Shown here piece after piece: positions 1 to 9,717 of a DNA stretch of 64,000 nucleotides. The notes under the pieces are model-generated. The model was not told the DNA's origin and ran no database searches. It was given only the letters and a program-made list of their open reading frames with translations. This DNA is from Spongilla lacustris (Eukaryota > Porifera > Demospongiae > Spongillida > Spongillidae). How positions within the stretch are numbered: the first letter of the stretch is position 1; each line of letters opens with the position of its first letter. The translations under genes were made by a program, and so were the position numbers. The stretch is from the NCBI GenBank assembly GCA_949361645.1, contig OX442415.1:23603790-23667789 (forward strand), read 5' to 3'.

Positions 1-157
1 TGTAGTATTAATCAACACCTTAGTGACCACGATACTGGAACTTTTTCGAAGAGCAAAGATATTTGTCTAGTTTTAGGCTTTCTTTGGTGTTATGTTACTT
101 GCTTGAGAGGTATGGATATTAAGAAATGCGTGTTTCTGACTGTAAATGTATTCAGAC

Positions 158-906
158 CAGTGTTGCTGCATGCGATATATCGCGAAAGACGATGTATCGC
201 GATTAAATGTTTATATCGCGAAAGGCGATGTATCGCGATAAATCTTTAGCCATATCGCGAAATAAACGTGTACGGACGTAGACAAAGATATACAGAAATA
301 AAATTTAGAAACGAGCAGAGAATAAGCATACATTTAGGTATATCAATGAAAATAATTTACTGTTACATTTAAACCAGTTCAGTTTGAATTTTGCCTTAAA
401 AATATACATTTGCCAATGCAACCTTTCATGCAAGATGCCATGCCCCCACGGGCGCAACCGTTTCTTCTTAAGGAAAATACCGCACAAGTACTTGCTTGCT
501 GGTTTAGCTATATTGATTCCTCCACCACAACAATGGAACATATATTCTGAAATTCATTTCTGCTCACAGGCTGCTTGGGAACATTGCGCAAGCTATCATG
601 TAGCTAAAAAAACAATTGATTTTTATGTGCCATCCAAAGCCTCCCAATGGCTCCCATACAGTAGTTTTGAAGGATTTGCGATCAACGCTCATGAAATCGT
701 CTGTGGTAGCAATTACATTTAGCGTAAGTACACGAACATATCATTCTTGGTAACCATAACTATTCACCCCAACAATTAATAACCAAGCGATAATTGATCA
801 TGAATAATTTAATGTATCGCGATATTTATATCTCGATTAAATGCTCATATCGCGATATATCGCAATATAGACGATTAAGGATGAAGGTTATCTCGCGGCA
901 ACACTG
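158..906. mobile_element. Non-autonomous hAT-like DNA transposon, CAGTGTTGC family, with 8-bp TSD
   Basis: The ends are inverted: the left begins CAGTGTTGCTGC and the right, read on the other strand, begins CAGTGTTGCCGC. The octamer ATTCAGAC lies directly outside both ends (150-157 and 907-914), as expected for the 8-bp target duplication of hAT elements. Inside both ends are several copies of the motif ATATCGCG/TATCGCGA, probably subterminal transposase-binding repeats. At 749 bp it is too short for a hAT transposase, so it would depend on one in trans. The same terminal sequence recurs at 5488 and 7331. Confidence 0.85.
384..722 (+). CDS. Unsupported 112-codon reading frame inside the hAT-like element
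   Basis: This open frame occupies the middle of the small transposon at 158-906. Its product is cysteine- and histidine-rich in places but shows no motif I recognise: no BED finger and no RNase-H-like triad. A frame of this length is plausible by chance, and the opposite strand is also partly open at 305-541. It could be a scrap of an autonomous parent's gene or host sequence captured by the element. I give it little weight. Confidence 0.12.
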   Translation: MNFALKIYICQCNLSCKMPCPHGRNRFFLRKIPHKYLLAGLAILIPPPQQWNIYSEIHFCSQAAWEHCASYHVAKKTIDFYVPSKASQWLPYSSFEGFAINAHEIVCGSNYI

Positions 907-914
907 ATTCAGAC

Positions 915-2156
915 GCGAGTTTTCATTAGACCGACATTCCGTTTGTTAGCGATACCTTTGTGGGCGTACAGGTAACGATAGCTTAGTCGCTTTGGCTATG
1001 TTTGTGCATAATCAAGGAGATCTTACTACGACAAATCGACCTCTGTGGGTTTTGTCTCTAATGCACTTTATACACTAATAAAAAAGTCGCCGATAACCAT
1101 TTGGACATGTGTGTGGTTGTGGGCATACAGCGCGTGTTGAGGCCTATTTTTCCATTATTTTATTCCATTTTCTGGTTGTGTACTGATTCATATAAACGAC
1201 CTGGTGTGTGGACAACTTACTTCCACACTAAGTACTCATTTTTTTTTCTCGTTGGAACTCAGGTGTGAATGACGATTGTGACTCTCAAGTACGAAGAATT
1301 ACGAATGGAAATCTTGATGTACAGCGTCCAATAGAATAGTCTTTCTGTCTAGATATAGGAAAGTGCATGTGTTCGACTCTTTGTATAAGTAAGTTACCAA
1401 CAACAGTTACAGCATCGCAATCCATTGATTCCGCCATTTTATTTCCTACTACATTGATGGAACCTGTTAATTTGTGTTAAAACGTCCCGTTTCCAATCCC
1501 ATATCTATGGCCAACCAAATTAAACGTGTAAGTCGCTTCGCATGCCGTACAGCACACGCATAAACTCCTTCCTACCTGAGGTCTCAGACGCGGGTGGAGC
1601 CTGGGATGGAGGCGAGCGCGCTAGCTTCCCGATCTCGGAGCTCAAATTCAACACCATGCGTTCAGGCGAACCATCCTTTCATCCATGCCACCTGCATGCT
1701 GCTGCTTCCTTGGTATCAGCCAACTCGGGATGAATATTAGCCATTAATATTTCAGCGACCAACGTCAGGCTGTCGAAAATAACTAAACCGCCACCAGCAC
1801 CGCACTCGCAGGCTGTCACGCGATGACTAAACGCGCATGCGGGTTAACATAGGGCTCTGCGGTCCATTAACCTCAGTTAACAAACGTTAACCTTTATGTA
1901 ACGATTACCGCTAAGGAAGAGGGCGTGTCCAAAAGCTATGAGTCACTCCCATCTTTTCTAACATGCAACAATCAATAAGAAGCTGACTGGTACCGATAAT
2001 ATTCAGTAAGAAATTATCTCTTACTGAACGGTAATGAATAAGAATGTGTCTTACCGGGTGCTTAACGGTATCGGATAACCGGTAAGGGGTAAGGACAAAG
2101 CTTATCGGTAGTTGACCCTAGACTTCAAACGAATACCAATATACAGTCATGGTCAC
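915..2156. other. No convincing gene; AACGGTAA/GTTAAC-rich stretch
   Basis: A 63-codon frame at 1542-1733 in a locally GC-richer stretch has no recognisable motif. Between about 1850 and 2110 the sequence is rich in GTTAAC and CCGGTAAG-like words in both orientations, suggesting decayed inverted-repeat ends of another element, but I could not fix boundaries. Confidence 0.3.
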
Positions 2157-2912
2157 CAGGGCTGCTCTAGGCCGGCTAGAGGTGCCGGCCTGACAGGCTA
2201 AATTATTGGAAATTATAATTTTTTTAAAAATGTCAAACAATTATTCCGTAACGCTGCGCTGTCGATCAACTTAGCTCTTTGTCGGTTTCAATGATTCCAC
2301 AGCGGCTCAAAACCTGTTTTATTTCAAACCCGATATAATCCCGAGTCACTTGTGAGATTCACGCCTTTGCGGAGTACTAACACCTGCTGTCTCAGTGTCT
2401 GGTCTCATTTAAAGGGTCCCTTACATGCTTCGAAGGAGAAAGGGTACGCAGTAAAGCTTGGTGCGATTATTGTCACATCCAGAGAATGCTCCACTCTTTC
2501 TAGATACATTGAACGGCATCACATGGACCAAATGAAATCTCAGTAGGCAAACAAGAAAAGCCCAGTTTAACATCCAAGCTGTAAATCGCAGCTAGAGCAG
2601 ACATGTCAAATCCCGTCTCTCACAAAAGTAGAGCATGGCGAAGCCATAAAACTTCCTTCAAGACAGCTACCTAAATTGTGCAATATAACTGAAGCCTCTA
2701 CTTTTCACGTATTGTATTGGTTGCATCAGATGATTAATAACTAATAGACATACTGCTAGTGTAGTAAGTGCATGTTGCTATTTTACTATTACACCTTACT
2801 TTAATCTGAACAAGAAGTGATCTTGGCTTGTACATGTACAACTAATGTACTTATATTCGTATTGATACATCGAGGGAGTGTAGTCTGGCCTAACAAGTCG
2901 GCTGCAGCCCTG
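2157..2912. mobile_element. Possible small TIR element with CAGGGCTGC ends
   Basis: The left end reads CAGGGCTGCTC and the right end, on the other strand, reads CAGGGCTGCAG. Both are followed by short GC-rich stretches containing TAGGCC. The ends resemble hAT termini (CAGGG). The flanks share only GTCA in register (2149-2156 against 2913-2920), so no clean 8-bp duplication supports it. The interior has no gene. Confidence 0.45.
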
Positions 2913-4630
2913 GTCATGATATCTATAAATATCATGCTTCTGATTAGAAAGACTCATTTACATGTATGACTGAATAGTAGTAGACAGTATATACCTGAAT
3001 AATCTTTTCATGGTTAATGAATTGTCCTGTATAAATTTAATCAGCTGCTTTGCTACATGTAGCTCTATAAGTTAACGATTGTACTGAAAAGTACGCATGG
3101 ACTAATTGGGGGCTATGTGCACTAAGGGAGGAGAATTAGTCTCGTTTCCAGACTCAGCATTAATAGCGGTGATGTAATCACGAATGTATATTGCAAATGC
3201 ATATCAGGCTGGAGCTAGCGCGTGACTAAACTTGGGTCTTTTTGTGGTGTAACAAATGTTTCGTTAATGCAATTAAATTTGTATCGTTTATTGTGACTGG
3301 ATATTGACCCGGACCGGGCGAATCCAGGCTCCCAACCCGTCAAAACCACCAACACGACCCTATTGGTAGTTCGTACGTGAACGCTACCGCTTATATCCGC
3401 TCTCGTTCCATTTTTCCTAGGAAAATTGCATCTTTCCGGAGGATTGGCTAAATAAATGCCTTGGAATGTTAAAAGTAGTATAACCATCTTTTTCTACACT
3501 CTCCTGTTTGATACATGGTTTTGTTGGAGAGAAGATACAATAGTGATTTGAAGTAAATCATAAGCAGTTTAACTACCCAGTTGGTGCATCACAACTGCAG
3601 CATTCGTAAATTAAAGATCAAGGCAGTACAGAAATTGACTATTGAGGTTCAGTGAAACGTCAAAGAATGGGGCGATCTGCGGAAAATACAACAGAGGGGA
3701 TGCACTGTTGTGTCTAAAGTCGCCAAAAACAAGTTTGATGATATAGTTGTCTCATCAGAAATCATAAAGGGAGAGAAAGAAAACTTATGATGATTGCACA
3801 AAACTATTTCTGGCCATGCAGGATTAACTGTAAGGGCACAAAAAAAAATGGCATCTTAAACAGAGAAGGCTAAGGCATGACAAAATGAGAAATATGCTTT
3901 ACTAACTGAGGATTGCAGCATATGGAAATCAATTGCTTTTTTTGTGTGTGCGTCCTTGATTTAAAAGATCACAAGAGTTTCATCAAGCACATCTACTTCC
4001 ATGATACATGCACAACTCAATAATCATCAATTGCACTCATTAGATATATGTAAGAAGTGGGGAAACATTTAATTGTCTAAAGCATTAATATTTACCTGTC
4101 GCTGAGGAAGTAAAAGATGGATTGCATATATATAACTAACTTTAACAATCTTTTTGAAACTGTATTGCGTGCCGTCATGCACCCATATATTTGCAGAGAC
4201 TCATGCATAATGTATGATTTCTTCATTCATCTACTTTGTACCAGTATTAACTATGTTATCACATTCAAGTACTGTTATATAACAATATTAACACACGTAA
4301 TGCAGTCAAGCTCTGCATGTAGTTGTAACTTCACTCTCAACACATGCATGAAGTTCAGTGAAGTTTGAAAAGATTAACGAATATATTGAAATGGATATCC
4401 ATGCGGGCTTTGATTGATATCGATTTGTACAGTATAGAGTGCCCATATATTGCCATATCTGATATAATTGATGCCTTCTGCTTGAGTTATCTAATTATTA
4501 GAACAATTATGAACTGTGCATGAAACGTAGCTTATTTGTGGTCTAAGTATATGATGCCCTTTTAAGTGTCTTCAAGTATGATCCCTGCAAGACCACTAGT
4601 GTCAAGTACCTCACAGAACAAATGTCAAAC
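2913..4630. other. No recognisable gene
   Basis: AT-rich sequence with frequent ACATGT/TGCATG palindromes. Frames at 3215-3487 (minus) and 4117-4368 (plus) lack any family signature and neither has convincing splice or start context. I see no RNA gene. Confidence 0.3.
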
Positions 4631-4679
4631 TTGATGTTGACTCGATGTCATTCAGCTCTCCGCCCTACATGCTCCGGTC

Positions 4680-4795
4680 AAATGTTATAATTGTAATGAA
4701 CTCCAAGACGTCAGCCGGTGCTTGTGTTCTAGCTAGTGTTCTACAACTGCAATCAGCCTGGACATGTAGCAAGAAATTTTCAGCTAAAATAGACT
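4680..4795 (+). pseudogene. Decayed CCHC zinc-knuckle fragment
   Basis: Two adjacent pieces in different frames read as zinc knuckles. The first is KCYNCNELQDVSRC, with the first two cysteines intact and D where histidine is expected. The second is FYNCNQPGHVARNFQ, which keeps the NC, PGH and VAR core but has lost the first and last cysteines. CYNCxxxGHxAxxC is typical of CNBP-like nucleic-acid-binding proteins and of some Gag proteins. Only about 110 bp is recognisable and it is frameshifted, so it is a relic. Whether it came from a cellular CNBP-type gene or a retroelement cannot be told. Confidence 0.45.
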
Positions 4796-4827
4796 GGGGA
4801 TGATCACTTCAATGGCCACAGGCCATA

Positions 4828-5226
4828 CTACTCGTGTCTAGAGGTCGAAGATAAGGGCGGGTACATGAACAATAACAGCCCCCGAGAAAATTTTTTCGAA
4901 CATTGAATATCTGGTTTTGATACCTTTTTCACACGTTTAATAAAATTATGCAGCACTAAAATTAGAGCATCAATAGGGCTGTTTAAGTACAACGTGCATG
5001 GACTGATACAACTACAGAACGGTATGACTTTTGAATACACAAATTGCATTCTGACAACTCTGTAGTCCAAGGCTATCATTAGGCTGAATCGGTTCGCTTC
5101 TAACGCCTCTCCTACATTTATTCCTAGTCGATAGACGCTGTTAATTAGTTCACCTCTAGTTTTTAGAAAGGTTATCCGTGTTGAGGTATTAGGTTCCTCT
5201 CTGTAGCTACGCCTATATATATTCAC
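4828..5226 (-). CDS. Unrecognised 132-codon reading frame
   Basis: This is one of the longer single-exon frames outside known repeats. It begins at an ATG at 5226. The product has no signal peptide, membrane segment or motif I recognise. The N-terminal part is charged and the middle is hydrophobic. No splice sites clearly extend it. It may be an exon, a fossil, or chance. Confidence 0.15.
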   Translation of the reverse strand: MNIYRRSYREEPNTSTRITFLKTRGELINSVYRLGINVGEALEANRFSLMIALDYRVVRMQFVYSKVIPFCSCISPCTLYLNSPIDALILVLHNFIKRVKKVSKPDIQCSKKFSRGLLLFMYPPLSSTSRHE

Positions 5227-6053
5227 TCTTAATAGTTGTCATTCGTCGGTATTGCTAAGGCTTTGTCGTACAAAGTTAATCACATTCATACCATCGTACT
5301 GCTTAATTAACTATACTATCCAATGTTTAAACGTCAAACTACAGTCCCACCTCATACAAAATTTAAGTGCAGGATACGTACATGTAGCCATTGGTGTAGA
5401 GTGCATGAAACACATGCAGCTGTACGCATATCTGCGTATATGCCGCGTGTTTCATGTGCAATAATGAAGTCATACGTTACATAAGCACAGGGTTGCCGTG
5501 GTTAAGATTATCGTGGTTACAGCGTTTAACCGCGGTTAAATATCACTGTTATAAGTCACATATTCTCAGGTATTCAGCAATCGTGGGAAAAGCACAAAAA
5601 AAGCCAATTTTAGACCCCTTACCAAGCTAGTGATCACGTACATGTACACTGAGGCAGTTCCTTGCTATTCAGAACTAGCAGCTACTTGATTAACTTTGGT
5701 TGGTTTTAATGCAATAAGTGCAACGAGTGCATGGGTTTTGCATGGTATATATAGCGAATAAAAGTCGGTTAAGCTATACCATGGATATCATCACATTCAA
5801 TCCCATAACGTCCAGTTTTATAGAGAAGTTAACAGAACTGTGCATGCAGTCTCCTAGCTTCATATGCTAAGACGAGGCAAATAAGTAACACAGACACCTT
5901 AGTGATAATTCCAAGGATGTTAACTTTTCTATTTGTATAGTTAAAAACGATAGTCAACAGAAGGATAATACAATACATGAAAAATAGAAAAAAAGTAGAA
6001 AAGCTTCATTGCCGAATAGAAAGCAAAAAAGCATTAGCGTCACTATTTATGTT

Positions 6054-7086
6054 ACATACGTGGGGACGAGATCAGATGCAGCAATTAACCGACGATAAAT
6101 TTGTAATTATTGCATTTACGGGCAGTAATTGGAACTAGCCATGCAACAGATCTCCCTCTTGATCAGACAGATGTCATGAGTCAGCACCATCTACAAATCA
6201 AAGCTAGTTTGCTTAGTACTTTTCACAACGAGTTTGTTTCCTGCATCAATCTCTCTAAGCTGATCAATATCGCCATGATTGCATCATCGCACTTTAATAG
6301 TTACTAGTATTTTCAAGGTGAAATGGAGGTTGCGTGGCCGGTGGTGCGTAAACTTCATCTGTGGTTCTATTCATTTGGCATCAAGTGCGATGTGTAGGTA
6401 GACCTCAGCGTGGCCATGCTAAGGTCGGGACACACCCAACTAGGTATGTGGTTATTTGTTGAATGTGATTGGTGTGATGGGGGTAGCAGTGGTTGTGTGC
6501 TGGTGGTATCTGGTGTGATGAGAGTAGCTGTGCTTGTATGCTGGTTGTATCTGGTGTGATGTAGTAGCAGTGGTTGTGTGCTGGTGGTATCTGGTGTGAT
6601 GGGGGTAGCTGGGTTGTGGTTGTGTGCTGAGGGCATATGATGTGATGGGGATAGCTGTGGTTGGGTGCTGTGGTATCTGGTGTAATGAAGGTAGCTGTGG
6701 ATGTGTGCTGGTTGTATCTGCATGGTGTAATGTGAGTAGCTGTGGTTGAATGCTAGTGGCATCTGGTGTGATGGGAGTAGCTGCATGTGGTTGTGTGCTG
6801 GTGGCATCTGGTGTTATGGGAGTAGCTGTAGTTGTGTAGGAGTGTGTCTGGTGTGATGTGTACATTTAGGTAGTTGTGGCCAGGTTGTCCAAGAGCAGAA
6901 AACCTGAATAACCTAGGTATTCGGCTGGCAATTTTTCAAAACCTATTCGCAAAAATCGATTATGTTTTATCAAGTATTCGAAAAAATTGATTTTCAGATC
7001 CAGAAAACCTGAAAAATCGATTACTGTTTTAAAAGTATTTGAAAAAAAAATCAATTTTCATTAATTAGGGGAGGTTACACACCATA
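6054..7086 (+). mobile_element. 5'-truncated copy of the TAGGGTGTGTAACC element
   Basis: This stretch is colinear with 36357-38001. Shared landmarks include CGTGGGGACGAGATCAG, the stretch around GGTGCGTAAACTTCATCTG, a related minisatellite, a block of AAAATCGATT repeats, and a right end GGTTACACACCATA that differs by one base from the terminus of the complete copy. The left 300 bp of the complete element is missing. The 36-kb copy carries a 790-bp insertion that this copy lacks, which gives a clean empty site for it. Confidence 0.7.
6465..6862. repeat. Minisatellite, about 40-bp unit (GTGATG..GTAGCTGTGGTTGTGTGCTG..)
   Basis: Roughly nine to ten diverged tandem copies of a unit carrying GTAGCTGTGGTTGTGTGCTG followed by a GGTATCTGGTGTGATG-like segment. 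On the minus strand it produces long Ser/Thr/His/Pro-rich frames that are artefacts of the repeat. A shorter version occurs in the sister element at 37548-37800. Confidence 0.85.
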
Positions 7087-7417
7087 CCTTCGCGCCTAAG
7101 TAAGCGCATATTTAAGAACTCCAAGCTTGCATGTAGGTTAACTGCATGCAAGGTTATATAATTATCCACTGCATGCCGGTTTATATGCGGAGTCCTTTTG
7201 TAATGTGATCACCGCACTGCATTCATACTCCATAAAATATTGCATACTTTAACCGCGGCGAAGGTTATAAATAACCGCCGTTAACCGTAACCGCGGTACG
7301 AAATTAACCGTGATATATCGCAGCAACACTGTAAAGCATATCTGCGTATACCGCGTTTAATCATTTTAATCCAGCAAAACTTTCCTTAACAATATTTTCC
7401 TTCCCGAAGCCGCTATG

Positions 7418-7540
7418 TGTTGGAGATTATGATTGTAATAATGTAATAGTGTGTATGATGTAATTGTGAGATTGTTATTAATTTCAAGAACGAGAGCTAA
7501 GCGAAGGAGACACTCGAACCTGTGTAGCGGAATCTCTTAT
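7418..7540 (+). repeat. Putative short 5' LTR of the BEL/Pao element
   Basis: It begins TGTTGGAG, a common BEL-type LTR start, and ends just before a perfect primer-binding site. About 120 bp long, it contains a TA-rich promoter-like stretch. No matching 3' LTR was found downstream, so the boundaries rest on the start motif and the primer site only. Confidence 0.5.
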
Positions 7541-7541
7541 A

Positions 7542-7559
7542 TGGTGCCGAAACCCGGGA
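7542..7559 (+). promoter_or_regulatory. Primer-binding site complementary to tRNA-Phe
   Basis: TGGTGCCGAAACCCGGGA is complementary to the 3' end of a typical eukaryotic tRNA-Phe (…CCCGGGTTTCGGCACCA). It sits immediately 3' of the putative LTR and upstream of Gag, where minus-strand DNA synthesis would be primed. Confidence 0.8.
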
Positions 7560-7582
7560 ACTGCAATAGAACATAGGTTTGA

Positions 7583-8880
7583 GTGTGTAACAGGACAGAA
7601 CAAAACCTCGTTAGAAAGAAGCGTATCCGTGGTGGGCATCGTGCTTCGACTACTCGAATTATCGCCCAGGCTGTCCTAATTCTCAACTCCGAGGAACGCA
7701 ATGCTGCTAGATTGAGACAGATTGAGACAGCGCCACGCGAGAAACTTGGCGTTCTGGAGAAACTAGACGCAGAAATAATTGATCTGATGTTGACAGAAGA
7801 AGCGCTAGCTGAAGAGATTAAACAAGCTGATGCGTTTAAAGAGAAAATCCAAGTAATGTTGCTTGAGTTAGAAGCAGCTCTTGCAACTGGTCATGGACGC
7901 GTTAGTACGGTTACTTCACACGGTAGAGCCTCGATAAGCCCTTCACCAATGGAGGTGGACGCTGAACGGCAAGAATTTAGACAGGAAGTAACAGAAGTAG
8001 GCTTACATGCTGGTCTAACTTGCAACCCAACATCTCTTTCATCAGTTGTATCACCGAGAGTACGGAAGAGTTCTCATACGACATTCGGACCAAAGGTCAA
8101 GTTACCAAAGCTTACCTTGAAAAGGTTCACGGGGGAGATAACAGCGTGGTCTACCTTTTAGGAGTCCTTTAAATCTTCCATCCACCAAAACACCGGCCTT
8201 TCTAACATTGACAAGTTTAATTACTTGAGTTCGTTGTTGGAATCAACTGCAGCAGATGCAATATCAGGATTAGCGATCACATCCAACAACTATGAAGAAG
8301 CCATTTCTGTCCTGAAGCGAAGATTTGGAAAAAAAACAGCTCATCATATGGATGCTTTCCTCAATCTGGAAACAGTAACATCATTGCATAACCTCAAGGG
8401 TCTTCATATATTATGCGACTACATAGAATCTCATATCTCATGTAAGAAGTCTTGGATCACTTGTTGTATCATCTGCCTCATATGGAAGCCTATTGTCCTC
8501 AATTCTGATGAATAAGTTACCACATGAGCTTCGAGTCATTGTAAGTAGGAAGGTGAATGATGAAGACTGGGAGTTCACTGAAGTCATGGAAACGATTCAA
8601 AAGGAGATAGAAGCCAGTTATGAAGAAGCAGTACAAAGACATTCCCACCGCAGCTTCACTGTTATCAGGAGATGCTGTTCAAGGGCCCACATGTGCTTAT
8701 GGTAGCCAGCCTCACTCCTCCAACTCTTGCAGATCAGTTGTTGACGTTGAAGCTCGGAACCAGATCCTTTTCAGGGATGGTAGATGCTTCTGATGCCTGA
8801 AGAAACATCACATGAGTAGAAACTGCCGCTCATCACTGAAATGCTCGAACTGCCATGGATGACATCATGTGAGTATCTGC
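7583..8880 (+). pseudogene. BEL/Pao retrotransposon Gag (DUF1759-type) with zinc knuckles, broken
   Basis: The first frame (to 8161) encodes a coiled-coil, Glu/Leu-rich N-terminus and then KLPKLTLKRFTGEITAW, the conserved start of the DUF1759 region of BEL/Pao Gag. An in-frame TAG stops it, but homologous sequence continues through KFNYLSSLLE and YEEAISVLKRRFG, then shifts frame (about 8405-8500) into KLPHELRVIVSRK. At about 8758-8880 two zinc knuckles follow (CLKKHHMSRNC and KCSNCHG..HHVSIC), interrupted by two TGA codons. The parts are in family order. At least three stops and one or more frameshifts make it non-functional. The frame at its 5' end has no ATG at position 7583. Confidence 0.85.
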
Positions 8881-9717
8881 TTCTATGGTCTCAAGGTAGG
8901 AATGGCAAGGGAGCAACGAAGTTTCAATTTTCCAGCAGAGCAAGCATCACTGGGCTTTAGTGCACCTATCCCAGGAAGCAATGCAACAGCTCCCAGAGCT
9001 CCTACATTGTCAATGTATGTGGATTGTAGGACTCCTGTACTTCTAAAAACTGCAAAGGCGACTCTTCACCACCCAGATAATCCTTCACTAATGCTGGAAG
9101 CGAGAATCATTTTGGACAGTGGGAGCCAGAGATCATATATCACCTACAAGCTTAAGGTCCATGATCTATCCCTACCAGTGGAACAGAGAGAGACTATGAG
9201 CATTAAGACATTTGGAGCTGCAAAAGAGAGATTGCAGACATGTGAAGTAGTGAGAGTGGTAGTGAAGTTCAAGAATGGGTGTAGCAGGGAATTAACTTTA
9301 CTCACAGTGCCTACTATATGTGAACCACTTGTTGGGACAGCCCATAAGGGAATCCAAGCGAAGGTTTCCTCACTTGGCAGGTATAGAGTTGGTCGACCCA
9401 GATTGCAATGCCGATCAAGGACTATTCTCTATGGATCAGACCTGTACTGGACATTAGTGACAGGCAGGGTGAGACGTGGCATGAGTGGACCAACAGCACT
9501 AGAAACTAGGCTTGGCTGGGTATTGTCAGGGCCTGTGCACGGTTCACCAGTCCAAGTATCATGTACGAATCTCACTTCCTCCCATGTATTGAAACAGGAA
9601 GCATCATGCGTAAGGCACCATGATTTAGAGCGGCTTGATTTGCAGTTGAAACGATTCTGGGATTTGGAAAGACTTGGAATTGGAGAAGCTGAACCTTTAC
9701 TAACGTACAAAATGTAA
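8869..9717 (+). pseudogene. BEL/Pao pol fragment: aspartic protease (DUF1758) and linker to RT
   Basis: Continuing from the Gag knuckles, this frame contains the retropepsin-like motif IILDSGSQRSYIT (about residues 82-94), then ALETRLGWVLSGP (about residues 214-226) and LKRFWDLERLGI near the end, all hallmarks of the BEL/Pao protease-to-RT junction. It ends in a TAA just where the reverse transcriptase should begin. No RT, RNase H, integrase or 3' LTR follows, so the element is 3'-truncated. A probable internal frameshift near 9380-9430 separates the protease tail from the linker. Confidence 0.85.

Larger units (their letters stand above)
5488..7331. mobile_element. Composite hAT-like element with CAGKGTTGC ends
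   Basis: The left end reads CAGGGTTGCCGTGG and the right end, on the other strand, reads CAGTGTTGCTGCGATATATC, the same terminus as the element at 158-906. Both ends are followed inward by CCGCGGTTAA-type repeats (5530-5545; 7250-7310). The flanking octamers match only partly. A related motif (GCATATCTGCGTATA) lies outside both ends at about 5404 and 7336. The interior carries a truncated copy of a different element (6054-7086). Confidence 0.5.

Noticed and set aside
305..541. Minus-strand 78-codon frame in the first hAT-like element
   Set aside because: Antisense overlap with another unsupported frame; no motif.
6367..6865. Two long minus-strand frames rich in Thr/His/Pro
   Set aside because: They lie entirely in a ~40-bp minisatellite and overlap each other in different frames.
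7542..7559. Possible tRNA gene fragment
   Set aside because: Only the 3' tRNA complement is present, in the position of a primer-binding site; no cloverleaf surrounds it.
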